Assembly (NCBI GenBank): GCA_000244995.1
Contig: CM001438.1
Span: forward strand, 3,248,090-3,312,089
DNA from: Burkholderiales bacterium JOSHI_001
GTDB taxonomy: Bacteria; Pseudomonadota; Gammaproteobacteria; Burkholderiales; Burkholderiaceae_C
Direction: 5' to 3'
DNA length: 64,000 nucleotides
Shown here one piece after another: positions 55,243 to 63,213 of this stretch. Made by a program: the position numbers and the translations under genes. The notes beneath the pieces are model-generated. The model did not search any database. It was not told the origin of the DNA and worked only from the letters and a program-made list of their open reading frames with translations. Each line of letters begins with the position of its first letter. Positions within the stretch are counted from its first letter, which is position 1.

Positions 55243-55944
55243 ATGTTGACCCTTGCCGCCACGCAGATGGCGAGCCTGGACACGGCCCAACAGCAGGGCT
55301 TTGAACAGACCTTGGTGCAGATGCTGCGCAGCGACCACGCGGTGCCCGCGCTGATGCCGGCCGACGTGCTGGCCCGCGTGGTGAACACCGGGCTGCGCCG
55401 CGCCGCCACCTATGGCCTGGGCCAGCAGCGGTCGCTGGGCACCTTCGTGATGATGATGGCCGGCGTGGCACCCAACTTCGACCTGCACCCCGCCGTGCAC
55501 GATGGCTTGACGCATCCCGGCCTGCCCCCCGACCAACGGCCCGAACAACTGCTGCAGCGGGTCAGCGCCGAGCAGTGGGAGGACGTCGCGGCACAGGCGG
55601 GTCACATCGGCTGGCACCTGGCGAGCGACACCTTCGGTGCCTCCCGGGCCGCTCGCATCGCCGCCGCCCTGCCCCAGGTGGCGGCGCAATCCACGCGCTA
55701 CATGCGGCCCCTGGACGAAACGCAGGCCGAGGCCGCCTGCCAGGCGGCACTCGCCCATGGCTGGACCAGCGAAGACACCCAATTCAGCTACGCCGCGGCC
55801 GTGATGGCCTGGGGCCCGGGCTTCAGCCAGGACTCCCAACGCCACCCCTGGCTGGCCGATGTCTTCAAGCCAAACTGGCAGCCGCACCAGCAGCACATCC
55901 GCTTGAAGCTGCGCCTGGGTGCGGAACACGGCCTGTGGGTCTGA
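55243..55944 (+). CDS. Uncharacterised protein co-transcribed with the Rhs gene
   Basis: This 233-aa protein has no motif that names it. Seen are an N-terminal helical region (MLTLAATQMASLDTAQQQGF), a VNTGLRRAATYGLGQQRSLG stretch with a run of methionines, and a repeat of the theme at residues 165-190 (HGWTSEDTQFSYAAAVMAWG). Two internal copies of this helical pattern followed by HPA or HPW suggest a duplicated fold. Similar short helical proteins sit beside type VI effectors and Rhs genes in other bacteria (recalled, not searched), so an adaptor or chaperone role is plausible. It has a strong GGAGGAGG site and ends 12 nt before the Rhs gene. Confidence 0.65.
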   Translation: MLTLAATQMASLDTAQQQGFEQTLVQMLRSDHAVPALMPADVLARVVNTGLRRAATYGLGQQRSLGTFVMMMAGVAPNFDLHPAVHDGLTHPGLPPDQRPEQLLQRVSAEQWEDVAAQAGHIGWHLASDTFGASRAARIAAALPQVAAQSTRYMRPLDETQAEAACQAALAHGWTSEDTQFSYAAAVMAWGPGFSQDSQRHPWLADVFKPNWQPHQQHIRLKLRLGAEHGLWV

Positions 55945-55956
55945 AGGGGCAGCGGC

Positions 55957-58900
55957 ATGAGCGACAACACCCCGTCTTCCCTCTGGCCCCCGGCGAACGC
56001 GGCCAACACCTGGGACCGCAGCCGCGCCCAGAGCGAACAGATCCTGAACCAACTGGTGCAGGACCACCCGAACACCGGCACCGTGCTGTTCGCCACCCTG
56101 ATGCACACCAGCATGGAACTGGGCAGCGGCATGGTGGACACCTTGCGCGTGGGCACCGCCGTGGCCGAACGCGGCCTGGCCGGCCTGGGCCAGGACGCAT
56201 TGCGCCTGCTGGGCCTGCCATTCGCCGGTGGCCAGGTGGCCAAGATGGGCGTAGGCGCCATCAAAAGCGCCGCCACCGCGGTCAAACCCGCGCTGAGCGC
56301 CGCTGCGCAAGTGGTGAACCGCAGTTCCAGCCTGCCGCAGCAGGCGGTGAAGGCCATCACCGAATGCCCGCTGGCGCAGAAGGCCGCCGCGCTGGCAGCC
56401 AAAGCCAAGGCCGCCCTGGGCAAGGACATCTTCGGCCGCCCCACGCCCAAGGCCAGCGAGCTGTGCACGCGTGGCTGCCCCATCAGCATGATCACCGGCG
56501 AAGAGGTGCTCACGCGGGACGACTTCACCTGGCCCGGCCCGCTGCCGCTGACCTGGACCCGAACCTACCGCAGCAGCGGCTCCGGCGTGGACGTTCAGCT
56601 CGGCCACGGCTGGCTGACGCCGCTGGACGAATGGCTGGAGCTGGGCGCCGACGAAGCCACCTACCATGACAGCGAAGGCCGGCGCATCAGCCTGCCGCTG
56701 CCCACACCGGGCGAGAGCAGCTTCAACCTGCCCGAACAACTGCGGCTGCAGCAGGTGACCGACGGCTTCCTGTTGCACCCGGCACAAGGCCCCCAGCGCT
56801 TCTTCCAAGGCCAACACGGCCGTTTGAACCTGGCCGGCTGGCGCAACGATGGCGGCCACCGCATCGACCTGGTGCGGGATGGCCGCGGCCAGGTGCTGGC
56901 CCTGCAGGCCAGCTGGGGCCGGGCCCTGCTGGTGCAGCGTGTGGGCCGGCGCATCCAGGCCCTGGTGCCGGCCAAGCCGGTGAACGGCCGCCTGCAGCCC
57001 GTGGCCGCGCCGCTGGTGCGCCATGAATTTGACGAGAACGGCGACCTGCGCGCCGCGCTCAACCGCCTGGACGAGGGCGAGCGCTACGCCTACGACCAGC
57101 ACCTGATCGTCCAGCGCACGCTGGCCTCGGGCTTCAACTTCCATTTCGAATGGGACCGGCCCGGGCCCCGGGCCCAATGCAGGCGCAATTGGGGCGACGG
57201 CGGCGTCTACGACTACCACTTCGAATGGCTGGCCGGCGGTGTCAGCCGGGCCATCGATTCACGCGGGGGTGTCACCGAGTTCCACCACAGCCCCGGCGGC
57301 CAGTTGCTGCGCGAAACCAGCCCCGAAGGCCATGTCACCCGCTACGACCACGGCGCCAACGGCCTGCTGGCCGCGGTGACCGACCCGCAAGGCGGCATCA
57401 CCCGCTACGAACACGACGCCCTGGGCCGGCTGCTGGCCGTGACCGACGCCCTGGGCCACACCCAGCGCCTGGCCTGGGACGAGGCCAGCCGACCCACGCG
57501 ACTGAGCGACGCGCTGGGCCAGACCTGGCAGCGCCAGTACGACGAACAGGGCCGGCTGGCGCTGGTGAAGAACCCGGCCGGCGGCAGCACCCAATTCGCC
57601 TACAACGAACAAGGCCTGCTGGCCGAGGTGCAGAACCCGGTCGGCCAGACCCGCCGCCTGCTGTGGGACGAACAGGCCCGCCTGGTGGGCGAGGTGGGCT
57701 TCGACGGCCTGCGCCGCCGCTTCCAGTACGACGACGAAGACCGCATCATCGCTGTCGTCACCCAGGACCAGCGCAGCACCCGCTACGAACACGACCCGCT
57801 GGGCCGCGTGGTGGCGGTCACCACCGCCGATGGCGCCACGCTGAAGCTGCGCTACGACGCGGCCGGCCAGGTGACCCAGGTCACCCAGCCCGATGGACGG
57901 ATCACCGAATACCGCTACGCCGACGGCCTGGGCCAGGTGACGGAACGTGTGGACCCGGCCGGCCACACCCTGCGCTACCGGTACGACAGCCAGCGCAACC
58001 TGGTGGCCCTGGTGAACGGCAAGGGTGAAACCCACCGCTTCGTGTGGGACAAGGACGAGCGACTGGTGGCGCAGACCGGTGTGGACGGCCGGCAGCAGCG
58101 CTACCAATTCAGCCCGGCCGGCCACCTGCTGGGCCACGCCGAACGCGGGCCGCAAGACCCGAGCGACGCCGCCTGGCACATCACTCGTTTCGAGCGCGAT
58201 GCCTTGGGCCAGGTGCAGCGCCAGACCGCCCCCGATGGCGCCGTCACCGAGTTCAGCCACGACGCCGCAGGCCGCCTGGCCATGGCCAGCAACGCCCATT
58301 GCAGCCTGGTGCGCAGCCACAGCCCGTTGGGCCAGGTGGCCAGCGAATGGCAGAACGGCCAGGAACTGCGCCACGAGCACGACGCCGCGGGCCGCCGCGT
58401 GGCCACCACCACGCCGCAGGGCGATGTCATCCGCTACCGCTACAACGAGCGCGGCCATCTGGCGCAACTGCTTCTGAACAAGCAGCCGGTGACGCGCCAC
58501 CAGTACAACGACTTCGGCGAAGAAACCCGGCGTCAGCAGGGTGCGCTGGCCAGCCAGTTCGAGTACGACCCGCTGGGCCGCCTGCAGCGCCAGCTGACGC
58601 GGCGCGATGACGCTCCGGGCCTGGTGCTGGCCCGCGCCTACGGACATGACACCGCCGGCCGGCTGGCCGCGGTGGAAGACTTCCGCGCCGGCCGCACCGA
58701 CTACCACTACGACCCGGCCGACCGCCTGCTGCAGGTGGACGGCGCGGTGCCCGAGCGCTTCGTGCACGACCCGGCGAACAACCTGGTGGGCCTGGCCGAC
58801 AGCCGCGGTGGGCAGCCCGGCCGCGTGGAAGCCAACCGCCTGCGCCTGCTGGGCGACCGCCACTACGACTACGACGGCGCCGGCAACCGCGTGCAGCAGC

Positions 58901-59871
58901 GCCGCGGCACCGGCGGGCAGCAGGTCACGCGCTACCACTATGACGGATCAAATCGCCTGGTGCAGGTGGACACGCCGCAGGGCAGCAGCCACTACCGCTA
59001 CGACCCGCTGGGGCGGCGCATCGCCAAGCTCACGCCCGAGGGCGAAACGCGCTTCCTTTACGACGGGGCGCGCCTGTTGTGCGAAACCGGCCCGCAGCGC
59101 GACAGCGTGTACCTGTATGAACCCGAAGGCTTCCGCCCGCTGGCGCGCTGCGACCGCCAAGCCGGCGTGAAGCAACTGCTGTACTACCACCTGGACCACC
59201 TGGGCACCCCGCGGGAGATGACCGATGCGCAGGGCCGCGTGGTCTGGTCAGCCCGCTACCGTGCCTATGGCGCGCTGGCCCTGGCCGACGTGACCCTGGT
59301 GGACAACCCGCTGCGCTTCCAGGGCCAGTACCACGACGTCGAGACCGGTCTTCACTACAACCTGCACCGCTACTACGATCCCGAGTGCGGCAGCTTCATC
59401 CACCAGGACCCGATCGGGCTGGCGGGCGGGGAGAACCTGTACCGGTATGCGGCGAATCCGGTGGGGTGGGTGGATCCACTAGGACTGACAGCATGTGGCG
59501 AAGGCATTGGAACTGCTGGGGAATCGCCTTTGTTGCTTCCAGCGCCGCGCCAGATTGAAGCCGCCTGGGGAGCAAGTGAATATCGTCACGGTGGCTTGAT
59601 GACGGGCATCGAGCACATCATGTATCGGCACGGGCCAAACTCCGGCTTTGCGAACGTAGGACGTTACGCTCAAGGTACGCGAATCTCCGACATAAGTGAG
59701 TATGTCGATTCGGCACTTCGATATGGAAGCGTCACGAGGACAGGGGCGAATGCATATACGGTCGAATACAACCTTGGCAGATCAATTGGCACTGACATCT
59801 CGGGAAGCGCGGCATCCAGCATCCGTGTGCATGTTCGAGATGGAATCATTCAAACCGCATTTCCGATCTGA
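55957..59871 (+). CDS. Rhs/YD-repeat polymorphic toxin protein
   Basis: This 1304-aa protein has an Ala-rich, partly hydrophobic N-terminus (1-165) without a visible PAAR motif. The Rhs entry domain follows (CTRGCPISMITGEEVLTRDD, WPGPLPLTWTRTYRSSG), then about 25 YD repeats of the form YDxxGRLxxVxxxxG to about residue 1070. The conserved core end has YYHLDHLGTPREMTD, LRFQGQYHDVETGLHYN, RYYDPECGSFIHQDPIG and DPLGL (1173-1177). Residues 1178-1304 are a distinct tip with EHIMYRHG (1219-1226) and a terminal IQTAFPI. Such tips are toxins released by autoproteolysis at the DPxGL site. The tip and the next ORF have clearly lower GC and unlike codons. No secretion genes are nearby. Confidence 0.93.
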   Translation: MSDNTPSSLWPPANAANTWDRSRAQSEQILNQLVQDHPNTGTVLFATLMHTSMELGSGMVDTLRVGTAVAERGLAGLGQDALRLLGLPFAGGQVAKMGVGAIKSAATAVKPALSAAAQVVNRSSSLPQQAVKAITECPLAQKAAALAAKAKAALGKDIFGRPTPKASELCTRGCPISMITGEEVLTRDDFTWPGPLPLTWTRTYRSSGSGVDVQLGHGWLTPLDEWLELGADEATYHDSEGRRISLPLPTPGESSFNLPEQLRLQQVTDGFLLHPAQGPQRFFQGQHGRLNLAGWRNDGGHRIDLVRDGRGQVLALQASWGRALLVQRVGRRIQALVPAKPVNGRLQPVAAPLVRHEFDENGDLRAALNRLDEGERYAYDQHLIVQRTLASGFNFHFEWDRPGPRAQCRRNWGDGGVYDYHFEWLAGGVSRAIDSRGGVTEFHHSPGGQLLRETSPEGHVTRYDHGANGLLAAVTDPQGGITRYEHDALGRLLAVTDALGHTQRLAWDEASRPTRLSDALGQTWQRQYDEQGRLALVKNPAGGSTQFAYNEQGLLAEVQNPVGQTRRLLWDEQARLVGEVGFDGLRRRFQYDDEDRIIAVVTQDQRSTRYEHDPLGRVVAVTTADGATLKLRYDAAGQVTQVTQPDGRITEYRYADGLGQVTERVDPAGHTLRYRYDSQRNLVALVNGKGETHRFVWDKDERLVAQTGVDGRQQRYQFSPAGHLLGHAERGPQDPSDAAWHITRFERDALGQVQRQTAPDGAVTEFSHDAAGRLAMASNAHCSLVRSHSPLGQVASEWQNGQELRHEHDAAGRRVATTTPQGDVIRYRYNERGHLAQLLLNKQPVTRHQYNDFGEETRRQQGALASQFEYDPLGRLQRQLTRRDDAPGLVLARAYGHDTAGRLAAVEDFRAGRTDYHYDPADRLLQVDGAVPERFVHDPANNLVGLADSRGGQPGRVEANRLRLLGDRHYDYDGAGNRVQQRRGTGGQQVTRYHYDGSNRLVQVDTPQGSSHYRYDPLGRRIAKLTPEGETRFLYDGARLLCETGPQRDSVYLYEPEGFRPLARCDRQAGVKQLLYYHLDHLGTPREMTDAQGRVVWSARYRAYGALALADVTLVDNPLRFQGQYHDVETGLHYNLHRYYDPECGSFIHQDPIGLAGGENLYRYAANPVGWVDPLGLTACGEGIGTAGESPLLLPAPRQIEAAWGASEYRHGGLMTGIEHIMYRHGPNSGFANVGRYAQGTRISDISEYVDSALRYGSVTRTGANAYTVEYNLGRSIGTDISGSAASSIRVHVRDGIIQTAFPI

Positions 59872-59885
59872 AACACGGAACAAAG

Positions 59886-60146
59886 ATGGAATCTCTACTC
59901 GACCAATTCTTTGCTGAGGAAGCGACACCTTACGTCCGAGACATGATTGGCAAAGCACTCGAAGAGAACCAATTCAGAACCAGCGACCGCCTACGAAGGT
60001 TTGAGTTCAACCGGTTCGAAGTGACTCTTGACTTTGAGAGTCGCCAAGCGCTGATTGAAGATGTTCTCCGGCCTGGGGCGCACGGAGAGCAGCGCGTCGA
60101 CTTCAGTGAGTTGGCCATCCGCCTCGGTAGTCGTGGAGGTGCCTAG
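59886..60146 (+). CDS. Candidate immunity protein for the Rhs toxin tip
   Basis: This 86-aa, lower-GC ORF begins 14 nt after the Rhs stop. It is mostly helical at the start (MESLLDQFFAEEATPYVRDM), then FEFNRFEVTLDFESRQALIE, beta-like, and an acidic patch near the end. There is no signal peptide or membrane segment, so it is cytoplasmic, where an RNase-type toxin would be blocked. Position, size and base composition are those of toxin-immunity pairs; no family name could be assigned. The ribosome site is weak (CGGAAC), so coupling to the Rhs message is possible. Confidence 0.65.
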   Translation: MESLLDQFFAEEATPYVRDMIGKALEENQFRTSDRLRRFEFNRFEVTLDFESRQALIEDVLRPGAHGEQRVDFSELAIRLGSRGGA

Positions 60147-60215
60147 CAACTCGAATCTTCAAGCTGGCAAATTCAACCGAGCGACTTCGAAGTTCCACTC
60201 CTGCCGCCAATACAA

Positions 60216-60578
60216 ATGGAACCCAAAACCAAAGTCTTCCGCACCCACCGAGTCCTCGCCTGGCTCTATGGCATCATCGGTTCAGGTGTTATCGCATTTG
60301 CCGCGATCAGCAGCGGAAAGCTGGACCCATCCGGCGCAGTCGCTGTTCTGCTGGTCTTCGGCCTGCTGGCCGCCGGCCACATGGCCATCGCCAAAGCCTG
60401 CCTGGCAGGCAAACGCTGGGGCCGCATCGCGTCCATCGTGGTGGCCTGCCTGATGCTGGCGGCGTTCCCCCTGGGCACCATCATCGGCATCTACCTGCTG
60501 GGCCATTGCTGGAAGCCCTGGGCCGAGACACCAACCCCGGGAACCCCCGCTCCCACCGTCCCCCCGCGCACGCCTTAG
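60216..60578 (+). CDS. Small membrane protein, three predicted helices
   Basis: This 120-aa protein has hydrophobic segments at about 14-34, 42-62 and 68-92, a positive loop (KACLAGKRWGR), and a Pro/Thr-rich cytoplasmic tail. It is not recognised. It lies 69 nt after the immunity candidate and before a divergently composed, high-GC solute-binding gene. It could belong to the Rhs locus or be an unrelated resident gene. No clear Shine-Dalgarno was found. Confidence 0.55.
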   Translation: MEPKTKVFRTHRVLAWLYGIIGSGVIAFAAISSGKLDPSGAVAVLLVFGLLAAGHMAIAKACLAGKRWGRIASIVVACLMLAAFPLGTIIGIYLLGHCWKPWAETPTPGTPAPTVPPRTP

Positions 60579-60616
60579 CATCTGCCCACCCCAAGATTCC
60601 CCAAAAGGAGCTCCTG

Positions 60617-62191
60617 ATGAAGTCGAAGGCGTTGTTGGCCGCCCTCACCCTGGCCGGTTCGGCCGTGCTGCTGCCGGCCCAGGCCGCCACCCTGCGCTGG
60701 GCGGCGCAGAACGACATCCTGACGATGGACCCGCATTCTCAGAACCATGCCACCACGCTGGCCATCCTGATGCACGCCTACGAGGGCCTCACCCGTTACG
60801 GCCCCAACCACGTGGTGGAGCCGGCGCTGGCCACGAAGTGGACCTACCTCACGCCCACCCAGGTGCGCTTCGACCTGCGCAAGGGCGTGAAATTCCACGA
60901 CGGCACGCCTTTCACCGCCGACGACGTGCTGTTCTCCTTTGGCCGCATCAAGCAGCCGCAGGGCACGCTGCAGACCTACGTGGCCGGCGTGGCCGACATC
61001 AAGAAGGTGGACGACCACACCGTGGACTTCGTCCTGGCCGGCCCCAACCCGGTGCTCCTGCGCAGCCTGACCGACTTCCGCATCATGAGCAAACTGTGGT
61101 CCGAGAAGAACCGCACCACCAACGTGCAGGACTACAAGGCCAAGGAAGAGAACTTCGCCTCGCGCAACGTGATGGGCACCGGGCCCTACAAGATCACCGC
61201 CTGGGTGCCCGACCAGCGCGTCACCATGTCGATCAACAAGGACTGGTGGGACAAGCATGGCAACAACGTCGATGAGGTGATCTACACCCCGATCAAGAGC
61301 GACCCCACCCGCGTGGCCGCACTGATCGCCGGCGACGTGGACCTGCTCACCGACCTGCCACCGCAGGACGTGGCGCGGCTGCGCGGCGACAGCAAGCTGA
61401 AGGTGGTGGACGGCCCCGAGGTGCGCACCATCTTCTTCAGCCTGGACCAGGGCAGCGACGAACTGAAGTACAGCAGCGTGAAGGGCAAGAACCCCTTCAA
61501 GGACAAGCGCGTGCGCGAAGCCCTGTCGCTGGCCCTGGACCGCGAAGCCATCAAGCGCAACACCATGCGCGGCAGTTCCATCCCGGCCGGCATCATGGTG
61601 GCGCCGGGGGTGAACGGCAACACGCCTGATATCGATGTGGCGCCCAAGGCCGACCCGGACCGCGCCAAGAAGCTGTTGGCCGAGGCCGGCTACCCCGAGG
61701 GTTTCGAGTTCCAGCTGAACTGCCCGAACAACCGCTATGTGAACGACGAGGAAATCTGCCAGAACGCGGTGGCCATGTGGGCGCGCATCGGCCTGAAGGT
61801 GAAGCTGGTGGCCGAGCCCATGTCCACCTTCAGCCAGAAGTTCCAGAACTTCGACACCTCCATGTTCATGCTGGGCTGGGGCGTGGCCACCTTCGATGCG
61901 CAGTACACGCTGCAGGCGCTGATCCGCACCCGTGCCAGCGGGCCGGACGGCAACTTCAATTTCGTGAAGTTGTCGGACGCCAAGGTCGACCAGTTGGTGG
62001 ACGCGATGAAAACCGAAACCGACGTTCCCAAGCGCAACGGCCTCATCCGCGAAGCGCTGCTGCGCGTGCGGGACGAATACCTTTACATCCCCATCCACCA
62101 CCAGATGCGGCCGTGGGCGATGAAGCAGGGGGTGAGCACCATGCACCGCTCCGATGATCGCCCCGAGGCGCGCTTCACATCGGTGAAGTAG
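60617..62191 (+). CDS. ABC transporter substrate-binding protein, family 5
   Basis: This 524-aa periplasmic protein (SBP_bac_5) binds peptides, nickel chelates or similar solutes. It has a signal peptide (1-23, ending AQA), TMDPHSQNHATTLAILMHAYEG, and the family signature RKGVKFHDGTPFTADDVLFSF. VREALSLALDREAIKRNTM occurs later. Start ATG 60617 has AGGAG 6 nt upstream. No permease or ATPase genes are adjacent, so it is an orphan here. It ends before a hairpin and a convergent gene. Confidence 0.93.
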   Translation: MKSKALLAALTLAGSAVLLPAQAATLRWAAQNDILTMDPHSQNHATTLAILMHAYEGLTRYGPNHVVEPALATKWTYLTPTQVRFDLRKGVKFHDGTPFTADDVLFSFGRIKQPQGTLQTYVAGVADIKKVDDHTVDFVLAGPNPVLLRSLTDFRIMSKLWSEKNRTTNVQDYKAKEENFASRNVMGTGPYKITAWVPDQRVTMSINKDWWDKHGNNVDEVIYTPIKSDPTRVAALIAGDVDLLTDLPPQDVARLRGDSKLKVVDGPEVRTIFFSLDQGSDELKYSSVKGKNPFKDKRVREALSLALDREAIKRNTMRGSSIPAGIMVAPGVNGNTPDIDVAPKADPDRAKKLLAEAGYPEGFEFQLNCPNNRYVNDEEICQNAVAMWARIGLKVKLVAEPMSTFSQKFQNFDTSMFMLGWGVATFDAQYTLQALIRTRASGPDGNFNFVKLSDAKVDQLVDAMKTETDVPKRNGLIREALLRVRDEYLYIPIHHQMRPWAMKQGVSTMHRSDDRPEARFTSVK

Positions 62192-62213
62192 GCCGGCCTT
62201 GCCAAGCCAAAAC

Positions 62214-62242
62214 GACAAGGGCCCCGCGAGGGGCCCTTTGTC
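62214..62242. terminator. Bidirectional hairpin between convergent genes
   Basis: A stem of 12 base pairs with a one-base bulge and a GCGA tetraloop (GGGCCCC/GGGGCCC core) lies between the stops of the solute-binding protein and the nitronate monooxygenase genes. The AT ends of the stem supply short U tracts in both directions. Confidence 0.7.
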
Positions 62243-62259
62243 ATGGCATTGCCGTCAGA

Positions 62260-63213
62260 TCAAGCGCCGCACAAGCGCGCCTTGGCCTCGCGGTACTCGC
62301 GCGCCAGGCGCGCCACGAAATCGGCTGCCGGCTGCACCTTGTCCACCACGCCAATGCCCTGGCCGCAGCCCCAGATGTCCTTCCAGGCTTTCTTGGCGTC
62401 GCCGCCGAAGCTCATCTTGCTGGGGTCGCTTTCGGGCAGGTTTTCCGGGTCCATGCCGGCGTTGCGGATGCTGGGCTTGAGGTAGTTGCCGTGCACGCCG
62501 GTGAACAGGTTGCTGTAGACGATGTCGTCGCTGTTGCTGTCCACGATGCATTGCTTGTAGGCGTCGCTGGCCCGCGCTTCGTCGGTGGCGATGAAGGCGC
62601 TGCCGATGTAGGCGAAGTCCGCGCCCATGGCCTGGGCCGCCAGCACCGCGCCGCCGGTGGCGATGCTGCCCGACAGGGCCACCGGGCCGTCGAACCACTG
62701 GCGGATTTCCTGGACCAGCGCAAAGGGGCTCTTCACGCCCGCATGCCCACCCGCGCCCGCGGCCACCGCCACCAGGCCATCGGCGCCCTTCTCGATGGCC
62801 TTCTTCGCGAAGGCGTTGTTGATGATGTCGTGCAGCACCACGCCGCCCCAGCCATGCACGGCCTCGTTGATGTCGGTGCGCGCGCCCAGGCTGGTGATGA
62901 CGATGGGCACCTTGTACTTGGCGCACACCTGCATGTCGTGCTCCAGGCGGTCATTCGTCTTGTGCACGATCTGGTTGATGGCGTAGGGCGCGGCGGGCTT
63001 GTCCGGGTGGGCCTTGTTCCAGGCCGCCAGGCCTTCGGTGATCTCGGCCAGCCATTCGTCCAGTTGTTCAGCCGGGCGGGCGTTCAGCGCGGGCATGGAG
63101 CCCACCACGCCGGCACAGCATTGTGCGATGACCAGCTTGGGGTTGCTGATGATGAACAGCGGCGAGCCGATGATGGGCAGCGGCAGCTTCGCCAGAACGG
63201 GGGGCAAGGGCAT
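62260..63213 (-). CDS. Nitronate monooxygenase (2-nitropropane dioxygenase family)
   Basis: This 317-aa FMN TIM-barrel flavoprotein oxidises alkyl nitronates or acts as a related enoyl reductase. It shows PLPIIGSPLFIISNPKLV and the FMN-binding AAGAGGHAG. LSGSIATGGAVLAAQAMGADFAYIGSAF matches the phosphate-binding region. The start ATG overlaps the upstream acyl-CoA dehydrogenase stop by one base (TGATG), so the two are co-transcribed and may work together in oxidising an acyl-type or nitro compound. Confidence 0.9.
   Translation of the reverse strand: MPLPPVLAKLPLPIIGSPLFIISNPKLVIAQCCAGVVGSMPALNARPAEQLDEWLAEITEGLAAWNKAHPDKPAAPYAINQIVHKTNDRLEHDMQVCAKYKVPIVITSLGARTDINEAVHGWGGVVLHDIINNAFAKKAIEKGADGLVAVAAGAGGHAGVKSPFALVQEIRQWFDGPVALSGSIATGGAVLAAQAMGADFAYIGSAFIATDEARASDAYKQCIVDSNSDDIVYSNLFTGVHGNYLKPSIRNAGMDPENLPESDPSKMSFGGDAKKAWKDIWGCGQGIGVVDKVQPAADFVARLAREYREAKARLCGA

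Noticed and set aside
55201-57219. A 672-codon minus-strand frame opposite the Rhs operon start
   Set aside because: It mirrors the plus-strand Rhs and adaptor genes, has no domain or signal, and no ribosome site.
57241-59100. Regularly spaced similar DNA units, considered as a CRISPR or tandem DNA repeat
   Set aside because: They are coding YD repeats of the Rhs protein; spacing and sequence vary and translate to YDxxGRL units.
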